Assembly (NCBI RefSeq): GCF_013004645.1
Contig: NZ_JABEME010000003.1
Span: forward strand, 372,001-436,000
Direction of reading: 5' to 3'
Source of the DNA: Stenotrophomonas africana
GTDB taxonomy: Bacteria; Pseudomonadota; Gammaproteobacteria; Xanthomonadales; Xanthomonadaceae
Length of the DNA stretch: 64,000 bases
The notes under the pieces were generated by a model that was not told the DNA's origin, made no database searches, and saw only the letters and a list, made by a program, of their open reading frames with translations. A program made the translations under genes and the position numbers. Positions 7,731 through 17,188 of the stretch are shown in pieces (position 1 is the stretch's first letter; each line of letters opens with the position of its first letter).

Positions 7731-8216
7731 TCATCGCGCGAGCGATTGTTGCCTGCCCGCCCGACATGCCAGCGGCGTAGCGCCCTTGTCCGGTGGAATC
7801 GCGAGTACATTCCAGCGCTCGGCCAAGGTGCGTTCGACACGGGAAGAAAATGACTGGGCCTCGGCAGGCTTCCTCCCTTCAGAGAAGCCGATGGCTATTT
7901 CGAAGCGATCCAATCCGAGGTTCCCCGCCTCCAGTCCGGAGCCATCTTCCCGCTTGACTCCGACGTAGACGACAGGACGCTTCACGTCCACCTTTGACCT
8001 GGCAAGCTGGCGATCCAATTCAGCACTGCCATCAAAGAACTGCATTCTTTCGTCCTTGGCGATAGCGCTGAGGGTCTGCTTGAACAGATCCAAGCCCTCT
8101 TGGTCGTGCACGCAGAACTGGATCATCTTGAAGGGCCGTTTTCCGATGGCGCAAGCGCCATCGGATAATCCAAATCCCACTCCAATCAGAAGTACCACTG
8201 TCAGGAGCTTTACCAT
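7731..8216 (-). CDS. Small exported protein, candidate immunity partner of the RHS protein
   Basis: 161 aa from ATG 8216, overlapping the RHS stop (TGATG), so it is translated right after the RHS gene. An open extension to 8450 lies inside the RHS frame and is not used. Residues 1-23 (MVKLLTVVLLIGVGFGLSDG and on to CA) are a signal peptide. The mature part, about 138 aa, has no family I recognise and contains AELDRQLARSKVDVKRPVVYVGV. Tight coupling to an RHS gene is the normal position of an immunity gene. If so, the exported form suggests protection in the periplasm. It could instead be an unrelated accessory protein. Confidence 0.65.
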   Translation of the reverse strand: MVKLLTVVLLIGVGFGLSDGACAIGKRPFKMIQFCVHDQEGLDLFKQTLSAIAKDERMQFFDGSAELDRQLARSKVDVKRPVVYVGVKREDGSGLEAGNLGLDRFEIAIGFSEGRKPAEAQSFSSRVERTLAERWNVLAIPPDKGATPLACRAGRQQSLAR

Positions 8217-11200
8217 CAACGTGGCCCAACGATGCAAAGCGTTGCGGCCAATGTCGCCGCCGGACCAAAAATCAGGAAACCAAGCGCATCGTTGAGTATC
8301 GGATTGGGCCCGGATCCTTCGCCCACGATTGTGATCTGCGAGCCGATTCCCAGCGGCCCAGGCGCCACCTTCCACGATACCGTACCCGGATGGAACTGAT
8401 GGCCCGGACGGGTTGAATTTACGATCGTCATGTTCTTTGAGTCCACCCACTGAGTAATGTGGTTTCGTCCACCGTTCCCGACAAGCTCAACGTCCGGAGT
8501 GAACCCCTCTCGGGCCGGCGGCGCACCTGGAGCACTTACCACTCTCGCAGCTCTGAATGCGGACTGCGGAGAGCAGAAACTGAATCGATCAATGCGGTAG
8601 ACGTGATCATCCTCGCACAGACCAAACGGATCAGCAGCACCAAGCGGACCCGACGATACGTATGCGTAAGTCGTCATCCCCGCGCTCAGCCCGAGTGGGT
8701 CGCTCTGCGAGTACCGCCCCACTGCGGGGTCATACTCGCGCTGGTAGTTGTAGAACAGCCCACTCGCATCCGTCGCCTGCTGCCCGGCGAAGCGCAGCGC
8801 CAGCTCGAACGCCACACCGTCACCATCCGGGTCAGCACTCGGAATCTGGTTGCCGAATACTTCGCTCTTGTTGCTCCACTCCCACATCGTGACATCCCGC
8901 ACCGGATCAATCACTACACGTGGCGTACCCAGATGATCCGGCTGGACGTAGGCCAGCTCCGGCACGCCGGTACTCGGCACATTGATCAGCGCCACCGGGT
9001 AGTTGTCCAGCCAGATGGCCTGCTGCTGCGCCTGGCCAGTGGCTGAGTAGTTGCCCAGCCACTGCCCTGCTTCGTCGTACAGCGTGATCTGGGCAGTTCC
9101 ACCGGTCGGGGTGCGCAGCACGCGCTCCCCACGATGGTTGTAGGCGTAGCTTTCAAGTACGGCATTGCCCTGCTTCACCGCGTTCATGCGGTTGGCATCG
9201 TTGTAGGTGAACGCCTTGCTGCCAATACCGGTGGTGTTGCCCGCTGCGTCATGGTTGCGTGCTTCGCCATCCACCGCAGTCAGGCGATGGCTGGTTGCTG
9301 GATAGGTGTAGCTGGCAGTGCCCGCCGAAGTGGTCAGCGAAGTGCGATTACCCGTGGTGTCGTAGGCATAGGTTTCGATCGGCGTGCCGGTCGTACCGTC
9401 CTGGGTCTGGGTCAGGCGGCCCAGCGTGTCGTAGGCGTACTTGGCCAGCACCGTCGAGCCTGTGCCGTTCTTCAGTTCGGTGATCGAACCGACCGGGTCG
9501 TAGCCATAGCCCAGCGACAGGCCGCCTGCGGCCGGGTCATGCACCGCCTGCGGGCGATAGTCCAGATCCAGCGGACGCTGCAACTGGCGGCCATTGCCGT
9601 AGGTCCAGCCAGTGGCCGGGCCGAAGGCCGCGTAGGTCACGTTGTTCACCACGATCTGGCGCGCCTGGCCGGTTCGGGTCAGGCCGACCTGGCTGATGCG
9701 GCCCTGAATATCGCGCACGTAGTCGGCCACGGTGCCGTCGGGGTAGGTCAACGCGCTCAGGCGACCCGACTTGCTGTAGGCATAGCGCAGCGTGCTGGCG
9801 ACACCATTAACGGTCTGCACCTTGCGGGTGACCTGCCCGAAGCGGTCATGGCAGTACTGGGTGCTGCCATTGGCGTGCAGCACCTGCCCCAGACGCCCCT
9901 TGGCGAAGCGCTCGTCTGCGGCGCAGGCTGCTGGCGCCACGTCATAGCTGTAGCCCACATCCAGATTTGGGTCTGGATAAGCGATGCCGATCAGGCGGTT
10001 GAGTGCATCGTAGTGATAGGTGGCGGTGACGCCGCGTGCATCGGTAGCTGTCTTGCGGTTGCCTGCCGCATCGACGGTGAAGCTGCTGGCGCCACTGTCC
10101 GGGCTGACCTGCCCGATCAGATTACCGAAACCGTTGTAGGCGTAGGTGGTGTGCAGTCCCTTCGGGTCGGTGATCTGGGTGACTTGGTCCAGCGCGTTGT
10201 ACTGGCTGCGGATCTCCGCCGCCACGCCGCCGAGGTCCTGCAGGGTCTGGGCCAGGCGGTTCAGCGGATCGAACTGCTGGCTGGTCACGCGCTGCAGGGC
10301 GTCGATCACGGTCTGCGGGTTGCCGTTGGCATCGTACGCAAAGCCGGTGGCGTGATTGCCTGCGTCCTTCAGCGCGGTCAGCTGGCCGAGCGTGTTGAAC
10401 GTCCTTGCCAGGGTGCGACGCAGGGTGCCGCCGGTATCCAGCGTGTCTTCCTTGAGGCGGTTGCCGGCGTTGTCCAGCGTGTAGTGAATCGTGTTGCCTA
10501 CGTTGTCCTCGATGTCAGTCAAGCGCAGGGCAGCATCGTAGACGTAGGAAACGCTACTGCCATCCGGCTCGGTGATTTTCTGCACCTGGCCGGTTGGCCA
10601 GTAGCTCAGCTGGGTAACGCGGTCCTCGGCCATGCTGGCACCGCGTACGGTGATCGAAGTCGGCCAGCCGCGGGCATGGTAGGTGTAGTCGGTGACCACG
10701 CCGTTGGCGTCCTTGACCGACAACGGCCGCCCGAACGCGTCGTAGGCCAAGGTCTCGACCGTCTGGCCCAGCGCATTAGTCACGCTGCGCAGGTCGCCCT
10801 TGCGATAGCTGCAGGCGCCATTGGCCGCGCATCCCGCATCATCCGCCGGGTAGTAGGCGTAGGTAACGGCATCAGCCACATCCGTGCGCGGGCCATCCAC
10901 GCTCTTCAGCAACCCTTCCACGGGGCAGCTGCCTGCAGCAGCCACGTCCGCGGCTTCGCAGTAGGTATAGCTGGTAATGCGCGTCTGGCCGGACGCGGTG
11001 TCGGTTACCGTGTTGGTCGTTGGCTGGCGCCGGGCATTGAAGGCCGTGCGGGTTTCGCGGCTGCCAATCCGGGTGGTCAGTACCGCATTGGTTTCGATGT
11101 CGCGCGCGGTGGTCACCACACGCTGTTCGGGCAGGCCGACCGCTTCGGTCACGGTATGGATGCTGACGGCGCGACTGCTCACCGGATCGGTGCCCTGCGC

Positions 11201-12928
11201 ATAGGTGTGCTTGGTCTGGATACCGCGGCGATCGGTGTAGGTATCCAGGCGCCGGCGGAAGTCGACACTCTGGTCGTAGTAGGTTCGGCTGACAGTTCCC
11301 TGCGAATCCGTCAGGCCGGTCACCTTGCGCGACGGAGCGCTATCGCCGCCGGGTGTCAGGGTGTAGTCGGTCTGCCGCCCCAGCGCGTCGGTCACCACCG
11401 CACCGCCATTGGGGCTGTAGGCCAGTGTCACACCATCGGCACCGCCAGCGTGTTGACTGGAAATGACACGACCGTCGGAATCATAGACAAAGGTGCTGTA
11501 GCGACGCCCATCTTCCGCCGTAATGCCGGTCAGGTGCTGGGGGAAATCCTGGTTCTCATAGTGATACGTGCGCACGCCGCCACCCGCATAGGTCACCGTA
11601 GCAACCTGGTTCTGCGGCGTGTAGGTATAGGTGGCGAGCGGAATGCCTTCGACCAGCACCGAACTGATCAGCGCCTCATAGTCGTTGGACTGATAGACGA
11701 ACTCCAGTGTGCGGCCACTGCTGTGGGTGACGGCCGCAAGGCGGTCGCTGTCGTCGTAGATGTAGGTCAGAGACGTGCCATCCGGGAAGCGCTTGGCGGT
11801 CAGACGCCCGTCCGCGCCGAAGATCGAGATGGAGCCCGCCGAATACAGTGTCCAGTTGCCGTTCTGGACGAGACGATCACCACTGTCGTCGTCCGCCTCA
11901 TAGGCTTGCCCGATTTTCTTGAATGCCCTTTGGAAACCGGTACTTTCAATGATGCCAACACTGTCAACACCATCCAGTGCCAGTTGGGCGCCCAGCGAAT
12001 GGGTCCAGCCATGACCGAAGCCACCGGAGGACGTGGAGATGCCGGAGTGATAGAAACGCGTCAGTGCGATCCAGCCAAGATCGAAGTCCCGCGCGATCTC
12101 ATACTTTTCACCGGTCTTGACATCGCAGGGGTTGCCGACATTGCCGTCGCAGGTACCGCCGTTGGAAGCCGGGTCATTGTCGGGAATCGGACTCATGTTC
12201 GCCGCTGTATCGTTGCGGGACATGGGGCAGCTACCGGTGCCGCCGTGCTTGTCGCACTTCTGCGACTTCGAGGTGATGGTCGCAACGAATTCTTCGCTGA
12301 CGCAGGCGTTGTGCTTGTTGGACCACTGCGTAAGCGGAATCGGGCAGTTCAAGCGCCGGGTACGCGCGACCGCCACCGTTCCGGTGTACGGCGTGCAGGG
12401 TGATTCAGCCGTATTGTTGCCAGCCATTGAAGTCAGATCGTAGTAGCGCGACTCGATGACACCTTCCTGATCGGGCGAAGCCGCAAACCAATCGCCTGAA
12501 GGAGTGACTGCCGCACCAGGGCACACGGGATTGCTGGCCTGTTGGTCCGCGAGAAAATCGGCAACCATCGCCTCTTCCGTCGGGAATATGTCACGCCCTA
12601 TGTAGGACCAGTCCGGGTCGGTGGGCTGCGTCTTTCCCATCCAGTAGGTAATCGACGTGTTTCCGTTCAAGTCCACGACTTTCGACTTGATCTTGTCGAC
12701 AGACTGCCAGCCGAACTGGAACTCCGGCGGGAACGGGCTGGGTGCGGGAAGGCTCTTGATCGCCTGCACCGCCTGCTGCTGGGTCTTGTACTGCGTCGAA
12801 TTGCCGCCGGGCTGCGAGATACGCCAGGTGATCCTGCTTTCCTGCGCCTGTGCCACTGCGGGGGCGAAGCAGCCAACGGCAACGATCGCCAGCACGGCAC
12901 ACGAAATGGTCTTCAGTCGTTCCAACAT
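8216..12928 (-). CDS. RHS/YD-repeat polymorphic toxin-like protein
   Basis: 1570 aa from ATG 12928 with AGGAG in front. Signal peptide at residues 1-28 (MLERLKTISCAVLAIVAVGC...AVAQAQ). No PAAR or VgrG domain is seen, so export is Sec-based rather than an obvious T6SS adaptor. A DUF6531-like start of the barrel follows (GNPCDVKTGEKYEIARDFDL), then about 1000 residues of YD repeats (YDALNRL, YDTLGRL, YDPVGSI and others) that form the RHS shell. The core ends with YDPAVGRYSQSDPLGL...ADPFGL, the usual conserved border, followed by a variable tip of about 125 aa with GRNHITQWVDSKNMT, STRPGHQFHPGTVSW and a hydrophobic end. The tip would be the toxic domain. I recognise similar ITQ.VD..N.T..N.T.PGH tips in other RHS proteins from memory, but not a named enzyme. 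Confidence 0.9.
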   Translation of the reverse strand: MLERLKTISCAVLAIVAVGCFAPAVAQAQESRITWRISQPGGNSTQYKTQQQAVQAIKSLPAPSPFPPEFQFGWQSVDKIKSKVVDLNGNTSITYWMGKTQPTDPDWSYIGRDIFPTEEAMVADFLADQQASNPVCPGAAVTPSGDWFAASPDQEGVIESRYYDLTSMAGNNTAESPCTPYTGTVAVARTRRLNCPIPLTQWSNKHNACVSEEFVATITSKSQKCDKHGGTGSCPMSRNDTAANMSPIPDNDPASNGGTCDGNVGNPCDVKTGEKYEIARDFDLGWIALTRFYHSGISTSSGGFGHGWTHSLGAQLALDGVDSVGIIESTGFQRAFKKIGQAYEADDDSGDRLVQNGNWTLYSAGSISIFGADGRLTAKRFPDGTSLTYIYDDSDRLAAVTHSSGRTLEFVYQSNDYEALISSVLVEGIPLATYTYTPQNQVATVTYAGGGVRTYHYENQDFPQHLTGITAEDGRRYSTFVYDSDGRVISSQHAGGADGVTLAYSPNGGAVVTDALGRQTDYTLTPGGDSAPSRKVTGLTDSQGTVSRTYYDQSVDFRRRLDTYTDRRGIQTKHTYAQGTDPVSSRAVSIHTVTEAVGLPEQRVVTTARDIETNAVLTTRIGSRETRTAFNARRQPTTNTVTDTASGQTRITSYTYCEAADVAAAGSCPVEGLLKSVDGPRTDVADAVTYAYYPADDAGCAANGACSYRKGDLRSVTNALGQTVETLAYDAFGRPLSVKDANGVVTDYTYHARGWPTSITVRGASMAEDRVTQLSYWPTGQVQKITEPDGSSVSYVYDAALRLTDIEDNVGNTIHYTLDNAGNRLKEDTLDTGGTLRRTLARTFNTLGQLTALKDAGNHATGFAYDANGNPQTVIDALQRVTSQQFDPLNRLAQTLQDLGGVAAEIRSQYNALDQVTQITDPKGLHTTYAYNGFGNLIGQVSPDSGASSFTVDAAGNRKTATDARGVTATYHYDALNRLIGIAYPDPNLDVGYSYDVAPAACAADERFAKGRLGQVLHANGSTQYCHDRFGQVTRKVQTVNGVASTLRYAYSKSGRLSALTYPDGTVADYVRDIQGRISQVGLTRTGQARQIVVNNVTYAAFGPATGWTYGNGRQLQRPLDLDYRPQAVHDPAAGGLSLGYGYDPVGSITELKNGTGSTVLAKYAYDTLGRLTQTQDGTTGTPIETYAYDTTGNRTSLTTSAGTASYTYPATSHRLTAVDGEARNHDAAGNTTGIGSKAFTYNDANRMNAVKQGNAVLESYAYNHRGERVLRTPTGGTAQITLYDEAGQWLGNYSATGQAQQQAIWLDNYPVALINVPSTGVPELAYVQPDHLGTPRVVIDPVRDVTMWEWSNKSEVFGNQIPSADPDGDGVAFELALRFAGQQATDASGLFYNYQREYDPAVGRYSQSDPLGLSAGMTTYAYVSSGPLGAADPFGLCEDDHVYRIDRFSFCSPQSAFRAARVVSAPGAPPAREGFTPDVELVGNGGRNHITQWVDSKNMTIVNSTRPGHQFHPGTVSWKVAPGPLGIGSQITIVGEGSGPNPILNDALGFLIFGPAATLAATLCIVGPR

Positions 12929-13283
12929 CCCTGTTCTCCTTCCTGGACGAACACAGCGCCGGCGGGAACGAGAACGCGGAGCTGAGCCCCGCGTCATGCT
13001 TCGGATCGTCCCTGGTCCGGAATGCGGCAGTGCCACATACCGCCTTTATCGTTGAGGACGCTTGCACATTCAAGTGTGGAGTCGCGTAACCGATCACAGA
13101 TTCAAGCATCCAACGCCGTTCAGCGGACTACGCCCTGTCGCATGACTTCCTGCACGGGGAATTGGTGTTATACATAACTACATTACCAGCACGACTTGTC
13201 GCGAGGTCGGCAGGCTGTGGCACTCCGCTGCAGACCTGACCCATCGGAAGGGCTGGCACGCGTCACGGCCCAGGGGAATGGCA
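12929..13283. promoter_or_regulatory. Divergent intergenic region (RHS / hydrolase) with a small palindrome
   Basis: About 355 bp separate the two divergent starts. A perfect 12-bp palindrome GTTATACATAAC lies at 13167-13178 in an AT-rich patch that is the most promoter-like part. The RHS ribosome binding site is at 12933-12938, and AGGGGA at 13272-13277 serves the hydrolase. No gene was found in it, and no named operator is claimed. Confidence 0.4.
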
Positions 13284-14105
13284 ATGAAAAGCAGCCGAGT
13301 GACGTTGTGGGCGCTGGCCGCCATGATGGCCACAGTGGGCACCGCGCACGCAGGGGAAATCCAGGTGCAACGAGGCGCTTACGCACTGCAGGCCGAAGAG
13401 ACGGGGGCCGGCCCGATCACCGTGGTCTTTGAATCCGGTTTCGGGCAGGGCGCGGGCGCCTGGAATGAGGTGGTTGCGGGTCTGGGGAGCGACTACCACA
13501 GCATCACCTACGCCCGTGCAGGACTCGGCAAGTCCGGCAGCGACGGTAACCCCAAGCGCATCGATGCGCATCTGGCCGACCTCACGGCAGTGATCGATAC
13601 GCTCGCACCCGGTCGCCGCGTTGTGCTGGTGGGTCATTCCTATGGCGGCCTGCTGGCCACGGAGTTTGCACGCCGCCATCCGGAGCGCCTGCAGGGCCTG
13701 GTACTGGTGGATCCGGCCACGATGGGGCAGCGCCATGCGTTCAAGCAGGCCGACAGTGCCCGCGTGCAGGCAGACGATGCCCAGCTGCGGGCAATGCTGC
13801 CGCCGGCCATGGCTGCCGACTACGCCGTGCTGACCGAACAACTGGATGCACCCGGTGCGGAGACCCCGCGCACGATGCCGGACGTGCCGGTGGTGCTGCT
13901 GACTGCAACCCAGCTGGCTGCCGAACCGCTGTTCTTCGAGGAAACCGCAGCGGGCAAGGCACTCTGGAAGGCGCAGCACGCCCTGCTCTTCTCGGGCTTC
14001 ACGCGTGGCTCGCATCGCTACCTGGCAACCGGCCACACCCTCCAGCGCGAGGACCCCGCTGCGGTGGTGGCCGCGATTCAATCCGTCTCCGGCACCTTGA
14101 AGTAG
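13284..14105 (+). CDS. Exported alpha/beta hydrolase
   Basis: 273 aa from the ATG at 13284, chosen because AGGGGA ends 6 bp before it; the ATG two codons upstream touches the Shine-Dalgarno. A signal peptide ends near TAHAG. The alpha/beta-hydrolase fold shows the nucleophile elbow VLVGHSYGG (Ser about 119), an oxyanion region FESGFGQG and a late histidine in ATGHTLQREDP. These make a Ser-Asp-His triad likely and the substrate unknown. It would act in the periplasm or outside. It stands alone between the RHS gene and the convergent AraC regulator. Confidence 0.85.
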   Translation: MKSSRVTLWALAAMMATVGTAHAGEIQVQRGAYALQAEETGAGPITVVFESGFGQGAGAWNEVVAGLGSDYHSITYARAGLGKSGSDGNPKRIDAHLADLTAVIDTLAPGRRVVLVGHSYGGLLATEFARRHPERLQGLVLVDPATMGQRHAFKQADSARVQADDAQLRAMLPPAMAADYAVLTEQLDAPGAETPRTMPDVPVVLLTATQLAAEPLFFEETAAGKALWKAQHALLFSGFTRGSHRYLATGHTLQREDPAAVVAAIQSVSGTLK

Positions 14106-14140
14106 CCGTTCCAGGCAACGGCTTTCCGGGTTGCTCCCTG

Positions 14141-14935
14141 CTACTGCCCACGCAGGCGCACCGCAAAGTACCGCGTCGGGGAAAGGCCAAGCGCCTTCTT
14201 GAACATCGTGATGAAGGCCGTCACCGACTCATAGCCCAGCGTCTCGGAAACGCGTTGTACTGGGGCACCACCGGCGAGTTCACGAATGGCGATGAGCAGA
14301 TGCAGCTGCTGCCGCCAGCGCCCGAAGGACAAACCCGTTTCTCGCTCAATCAGCCGGGTCAACGTGCGCTCGCCCAGGGCCAGGCGCACGGCCCACTGGC
14401 GGATGGTGCTGCGGTCTGCCGGATCAGCCGACAATGCCGCAGCCAATGCACGCACCTTCGGGTGATCGCTGACTGGCAACGACAGATGCTCGGCCGGCAT
14501 CTGCACCAGTTCGTCCAGCAGCACCCGCGCGAGCCGATCGATGTGGCTGCCATGCGGGTAGTCCAGCGGCGCATCGGCCAGGTGCAGGATCATCTCGCGC
14601 AGCATCGGGGAGATCGCCAGCGTCACGCACTGAGCAGGCAGTTCGACGACGCCAGGCTCGACGAACAGGTAGCACAGGCGCGCGTTGGCGGTGGCGCGAT
14701 TGCTGTGCGGCATGCCGCCCGGAATCCAGACACCACACTGGGGCGGCACGATCCACAGCGCGTTGGCCACTTCGCAGGTCACCGCCCCGTGCAACGCAAG
14801 AATGAGCTGGCCCTTGCGGTGCTCATGCACGGGAATCTCCGCGTCGTGCTCGGCTACCTGCAGGCGGCTGGCGACCGCCGGGCGATCGGTCTCGTCCGGG
14901 TCCAGGTCAAAGCCGGGGAGCGAAATGCGAGCCAT
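14141..14935 (-). CDS. AraC-family transcription regulator
   Basis: 264 aa from ATG 14935 (MARISLPGFDLDPDE). The frame is open to 15196 but that overlaps the divergent efflux gene. An N-terminal cupin domain (HEHRKGQLILALHGAVTCEV, WIVPPQCGVWIPGGMPH) is followed by two C-terminal helix-turn-helix motifs ending in VSETLGYESVTAFITMFKKALGLSPTRYF, the AraC/XylS signature. It is divergent from the FUSC efflux operon with about 70 bp between starts, so it most likely controls that operon in response to a small aromatic or acidic compound. Confidence 0.9.
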   Translation of the reverse strand: MARISLPGFDLDPDETDRPAVASRLQVAEHDAEIPVHEHRKGQLILALHGAVTCEVANALWIVPPQCGVWIPGGMPHSNRATANARLCYLFVEPGVVELPAQCVTLAISPMLREMILHLADAPLDYPHGSHIDRLARVLLDELVQMPAEHLSLPVSDHPKVRALAAALSADPADRSTIRQWAVRLALGERTLTRLIERETGLSFGRWRQQLHLLIAIRELAGGAPVQRVSETLGYESVTAFITMFKKALGLSPTRYFAVRLRGQ

Positions 14936-15005
14936 TCTCACATTGACCGGTTTTAGCGATTGATTGTCATTGTAGCGAAATTCGCCAGTGCGGCCGATCA
15001 CTAGC

Positions 15006-16973
15006 ATGACCCGCATGCACCTCCCCACACCTTTCCTTCCCCACCTGTTCCAGGCATTTGCCCGGTTGAAAAGCCCTGCCCTCCGGACCGACCAGGAGGC
15101 GGTGCTGTTCTCGCTCAAATGCCTGCTCGCCGCCTCGCTGGGGCTGTATGTCTCTCTGCGGATCGGCCTGAACCGCCCGTTCTGGGTGGTCGGCACGGTC
15201 TATCTGGTGTCGCAACCGCTGTCCGGCGCAACGCTCAGCCGCGGACTGTTCCGTCTGCTCGGTACCGTGGGCGGGGCCGTCGCCACCGTCGCGCTGGTGC
15301 CACGCTTCGCCAATGAACCCCTGGTGCTGAGCGCCGCGCTCGCCACGTGGATGGCCCTGTGCCTGTATCTGGCGATGCTCGACCGCACGCCACGTGCGTA
15401 CGCGTTCCTGCTGGCCGGCTATACCACCAGCCTGATCGGGTTTCCTGCGGTGATGGTGCCGGGAGACGTGTTCACCATTGCCATCACGCGGGTGCAGGAA
15501 ATCGCCATCGGCATCCTGGCCGCCACGCTGGTACATGCGTTGGTGTTGCCGCGCCGGGTCTCGATGCGCGTGCACGCACGGGTTGCTGCCGTGCTGGAAG
15601 ATGCGGAACGATGGACACGCGACCTGCGCGCCAGTGCATCGGACACGGTGCTGGCGACGGACCGCTCGAAAGTGGCAACCGACCTGCTCGAACTGCATGT
15701 GCTGTCGATCCACCTGCCCTTCGACAGTGCCCACGGCGTGGCCCAGGTACAGATCCTGCGCGCCCTGCATGACCGGATGCTGGACGTACTGTTGCTGTCC
15801 AGCGCGGTGGAAGATTCCATCACCCGGCTGCGTTCACCACAGGCCGGCGCGATGGATGCAACGGGCTGGCGCGATCTGCTGCAGGCCAGCCTGGTCGCGC
15901 AACAGGCCGAGCTCGACCTCGCCCACGCCGACTGCCGCGTACTGCAGGCGCAACTATGCGCTGCCCGCCCCGACTGGCGCCTGCATGTACCTGCTCGCCT
16001 TGCGCGACATGCACAGGGTGCGGTACTTCACCGGGATCATCGGCTCGCCCTGCGCAGCGCGCTGGGCGCGTTCGTCGGCATCCTGCTGAGCTGCGTTCTG
16101 TGGATCGTTACCGGCTGGTCGGACGGCGCCACGGCGGTGTCCATCATCGGCACGGCGTGCGTGCTGTTCGGCACGATCGAAGCGCCTGCGCCGCATGTCA
16201 TGCGCTATCTGGTGGGGTCGTTGATCGGCGTTGCCGTCGGCCTGCTCTACGGTCTACTGATCTTCCCCGCGCTCTCCGATTTCGTCGGCCTGATTGCCGC
16301 GCTCGCGCCGGTGCTGCTGCTGTGCGGATCCTTCCTGGCCCGGCCACCCTTCACCATGGCTGCCCTGGGCGTGGTGCTGACGTTTCCGCTCATCGCCGGC
16401 CTGGGCGCGACCAATACGGTCAACATCGTCGGTGCACTCAACAACAGCGTGGCGTTGTTCGTCGGTACGGCAATGGCACTGTGCAGCATGCAGCTATTCC
16501 AGACCATCGATGCGGGCCGCAACCGCGCACGGTTGGAGCATTCGATCCGTCGGGACATCGCGCGGCACGCCGCCGGACGAGGTGATGTGACCCGCGCCTG
16601 GCTCAGCCGCATGCTGGATCGCATCGGGCTGCTCGCTCCCAGGTTGCAGGGCCGTACCAGCCCAGCACACGACCTGCGAGCGTTGTTTGCGGACGTTCGT
16701 GCGGCACGTGCATCCAACCAACTCCGCGCACTGGACACGCGCCTGCAGGATCCGCGCATGCAAGAGCTTCAGGCGACGCTGATCGAACGCGTCGCAGCAC
16801 ATTTCAGGATCCGCGCCCACGCGCCACGCCGTGTCGACGCCCATCTCCTGGAACTGCTCGACCGCATGCGAGAAGCAGCGGTGGCCGGCAGCGCGGATCG
16901 GGAGCATCTGTCGCACCTGCTCTGCGGGTTGCGCCGCGACCTGCTGGCACCCCCGCTCACCCATCGGCACTGA
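15006..16973 (+). CDS. FUSC-family inner-membrane efflux protein
   Basis: 655 aa from ATG 15006; a GTG at 14988 and an ATG at 15015 are alternatives, with no clear Shine-Dalgarno. Two halves are built alike. Each has a hydrophobic block of about six helices (FSLKCLLAASLGLYVSLRIG... near residue 35-165; LRSALGAFVGILLSCVLWIV... near 345-500) followed by a soluble helical block. This is the layout of AaeB/FusB fusaric-acid and hydroxybenzoate exporters. It forms the inner-membrane part of a tripartite pump with the three genes that follow at gaps of 4, 1 and -4 bp. Confidence 0.9.
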   Translation: MTRMHLPTPFLPHLFQAFARLKSPALRTDQEAVLFSLKCLLAASLGLYVSLRIGLNRPFWVVGTVYLVSQPLSGATLSRGLFRLLGTVGGAVATVALVPRFANEPLVLSAALATWMALCLYLAMLDRTPRAYAFLLAGYTTSLIGFPAVMVPGDVFTIAITRVQEIAIGILAATLVHALVLPRRVSMRVHARVAAVLEDAERWTRDLRASASDTVLATDRSKVATDLLELHVLSIHLPFDSAHGVAQVQILRALHDRMLDVLLLSSAVEDSITRLRSPQAGAMDATGWRDLLQASLVAQQAELDLAHADCRVLQAQLCAARPDWRLHVPARLARHAQGAVLHRDHRLALRSALGAFVGILLSCVLWIVTGWSDGATAVSIIGTACVLFGTIEAPAPHVMRYLVGSLIGVAVGLLYGLLIFPALSDFVGLIAALAPVLLLCGSFLARPPFTMAALGVVLTFPLIAGLGATNTVNIVGALNNSVALFVGTAMALCSMQLFQTIDAGRNRARLEHSIRRDIARHAAGRGDVTRAWLSRMLDRIGLLAPRLQGRTSPAHDLRALFADVRAARASNQLRALDTRLQDPRMQELQATLIERVAAHFRIRAHAPRRVDAHLLELLDRMREAAVAGSADREHLSHLLCGLRRDLLAPPLTHRH

Positions 16974-16977
16974 CCTC

Positions 16978-17187
16978 ATGTTTTCTGATCTTTCCATTGA
17001 TGGCGTGCTCATTCCTGGCCTGCTCGCCGTGGCCGCCGCCGCGCTGGCGCTATCGATGCTGACCTCACGTCTGCTCGCCAGCCTCGGTCTGTACCGCTGG
17101 TTCGCCGCACGGCCGCTGGTAGGCCTTTCCCTGTTCGTGATCCTGGCGGAGCTGATGATCCGGCTTGCGCCTCTGTTCGAGAAATGA
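16978..17187 (+). CDS. DUF1656 (AaeX-like) small membrane protein
   Basis: 69 aa with two transmembrane helices (GVLIPGLLAVAAAALALSML and FAARPLVGLSLFVILAELMI). This short protein regularly sits between the FUSC and HlyD genes of aaeXAB-like efflux operons. Its exact role is unknown. The start 4 bp after the FUSC stop and the next ATG 1 bp after its own stop show co-translation. Confidence 0.88.
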   Translation: MFSDLSIDGVLIPGLLAVAAAALALSMLTSRLLASLGLYRWFAARPLVGLSLFVILAELMIRLAPLFEK

Positions 17188-17188
17188 A

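Noticed and set aside
9134..12403. 1089-codon open frame on the plus strand opposite the RHS gene
   Set aside because: Antisense shadow of the GC-rich RHS coding frame. The RHS frame has clear YD repeats and a signal peptide, while the shadow has no recognisable domain.
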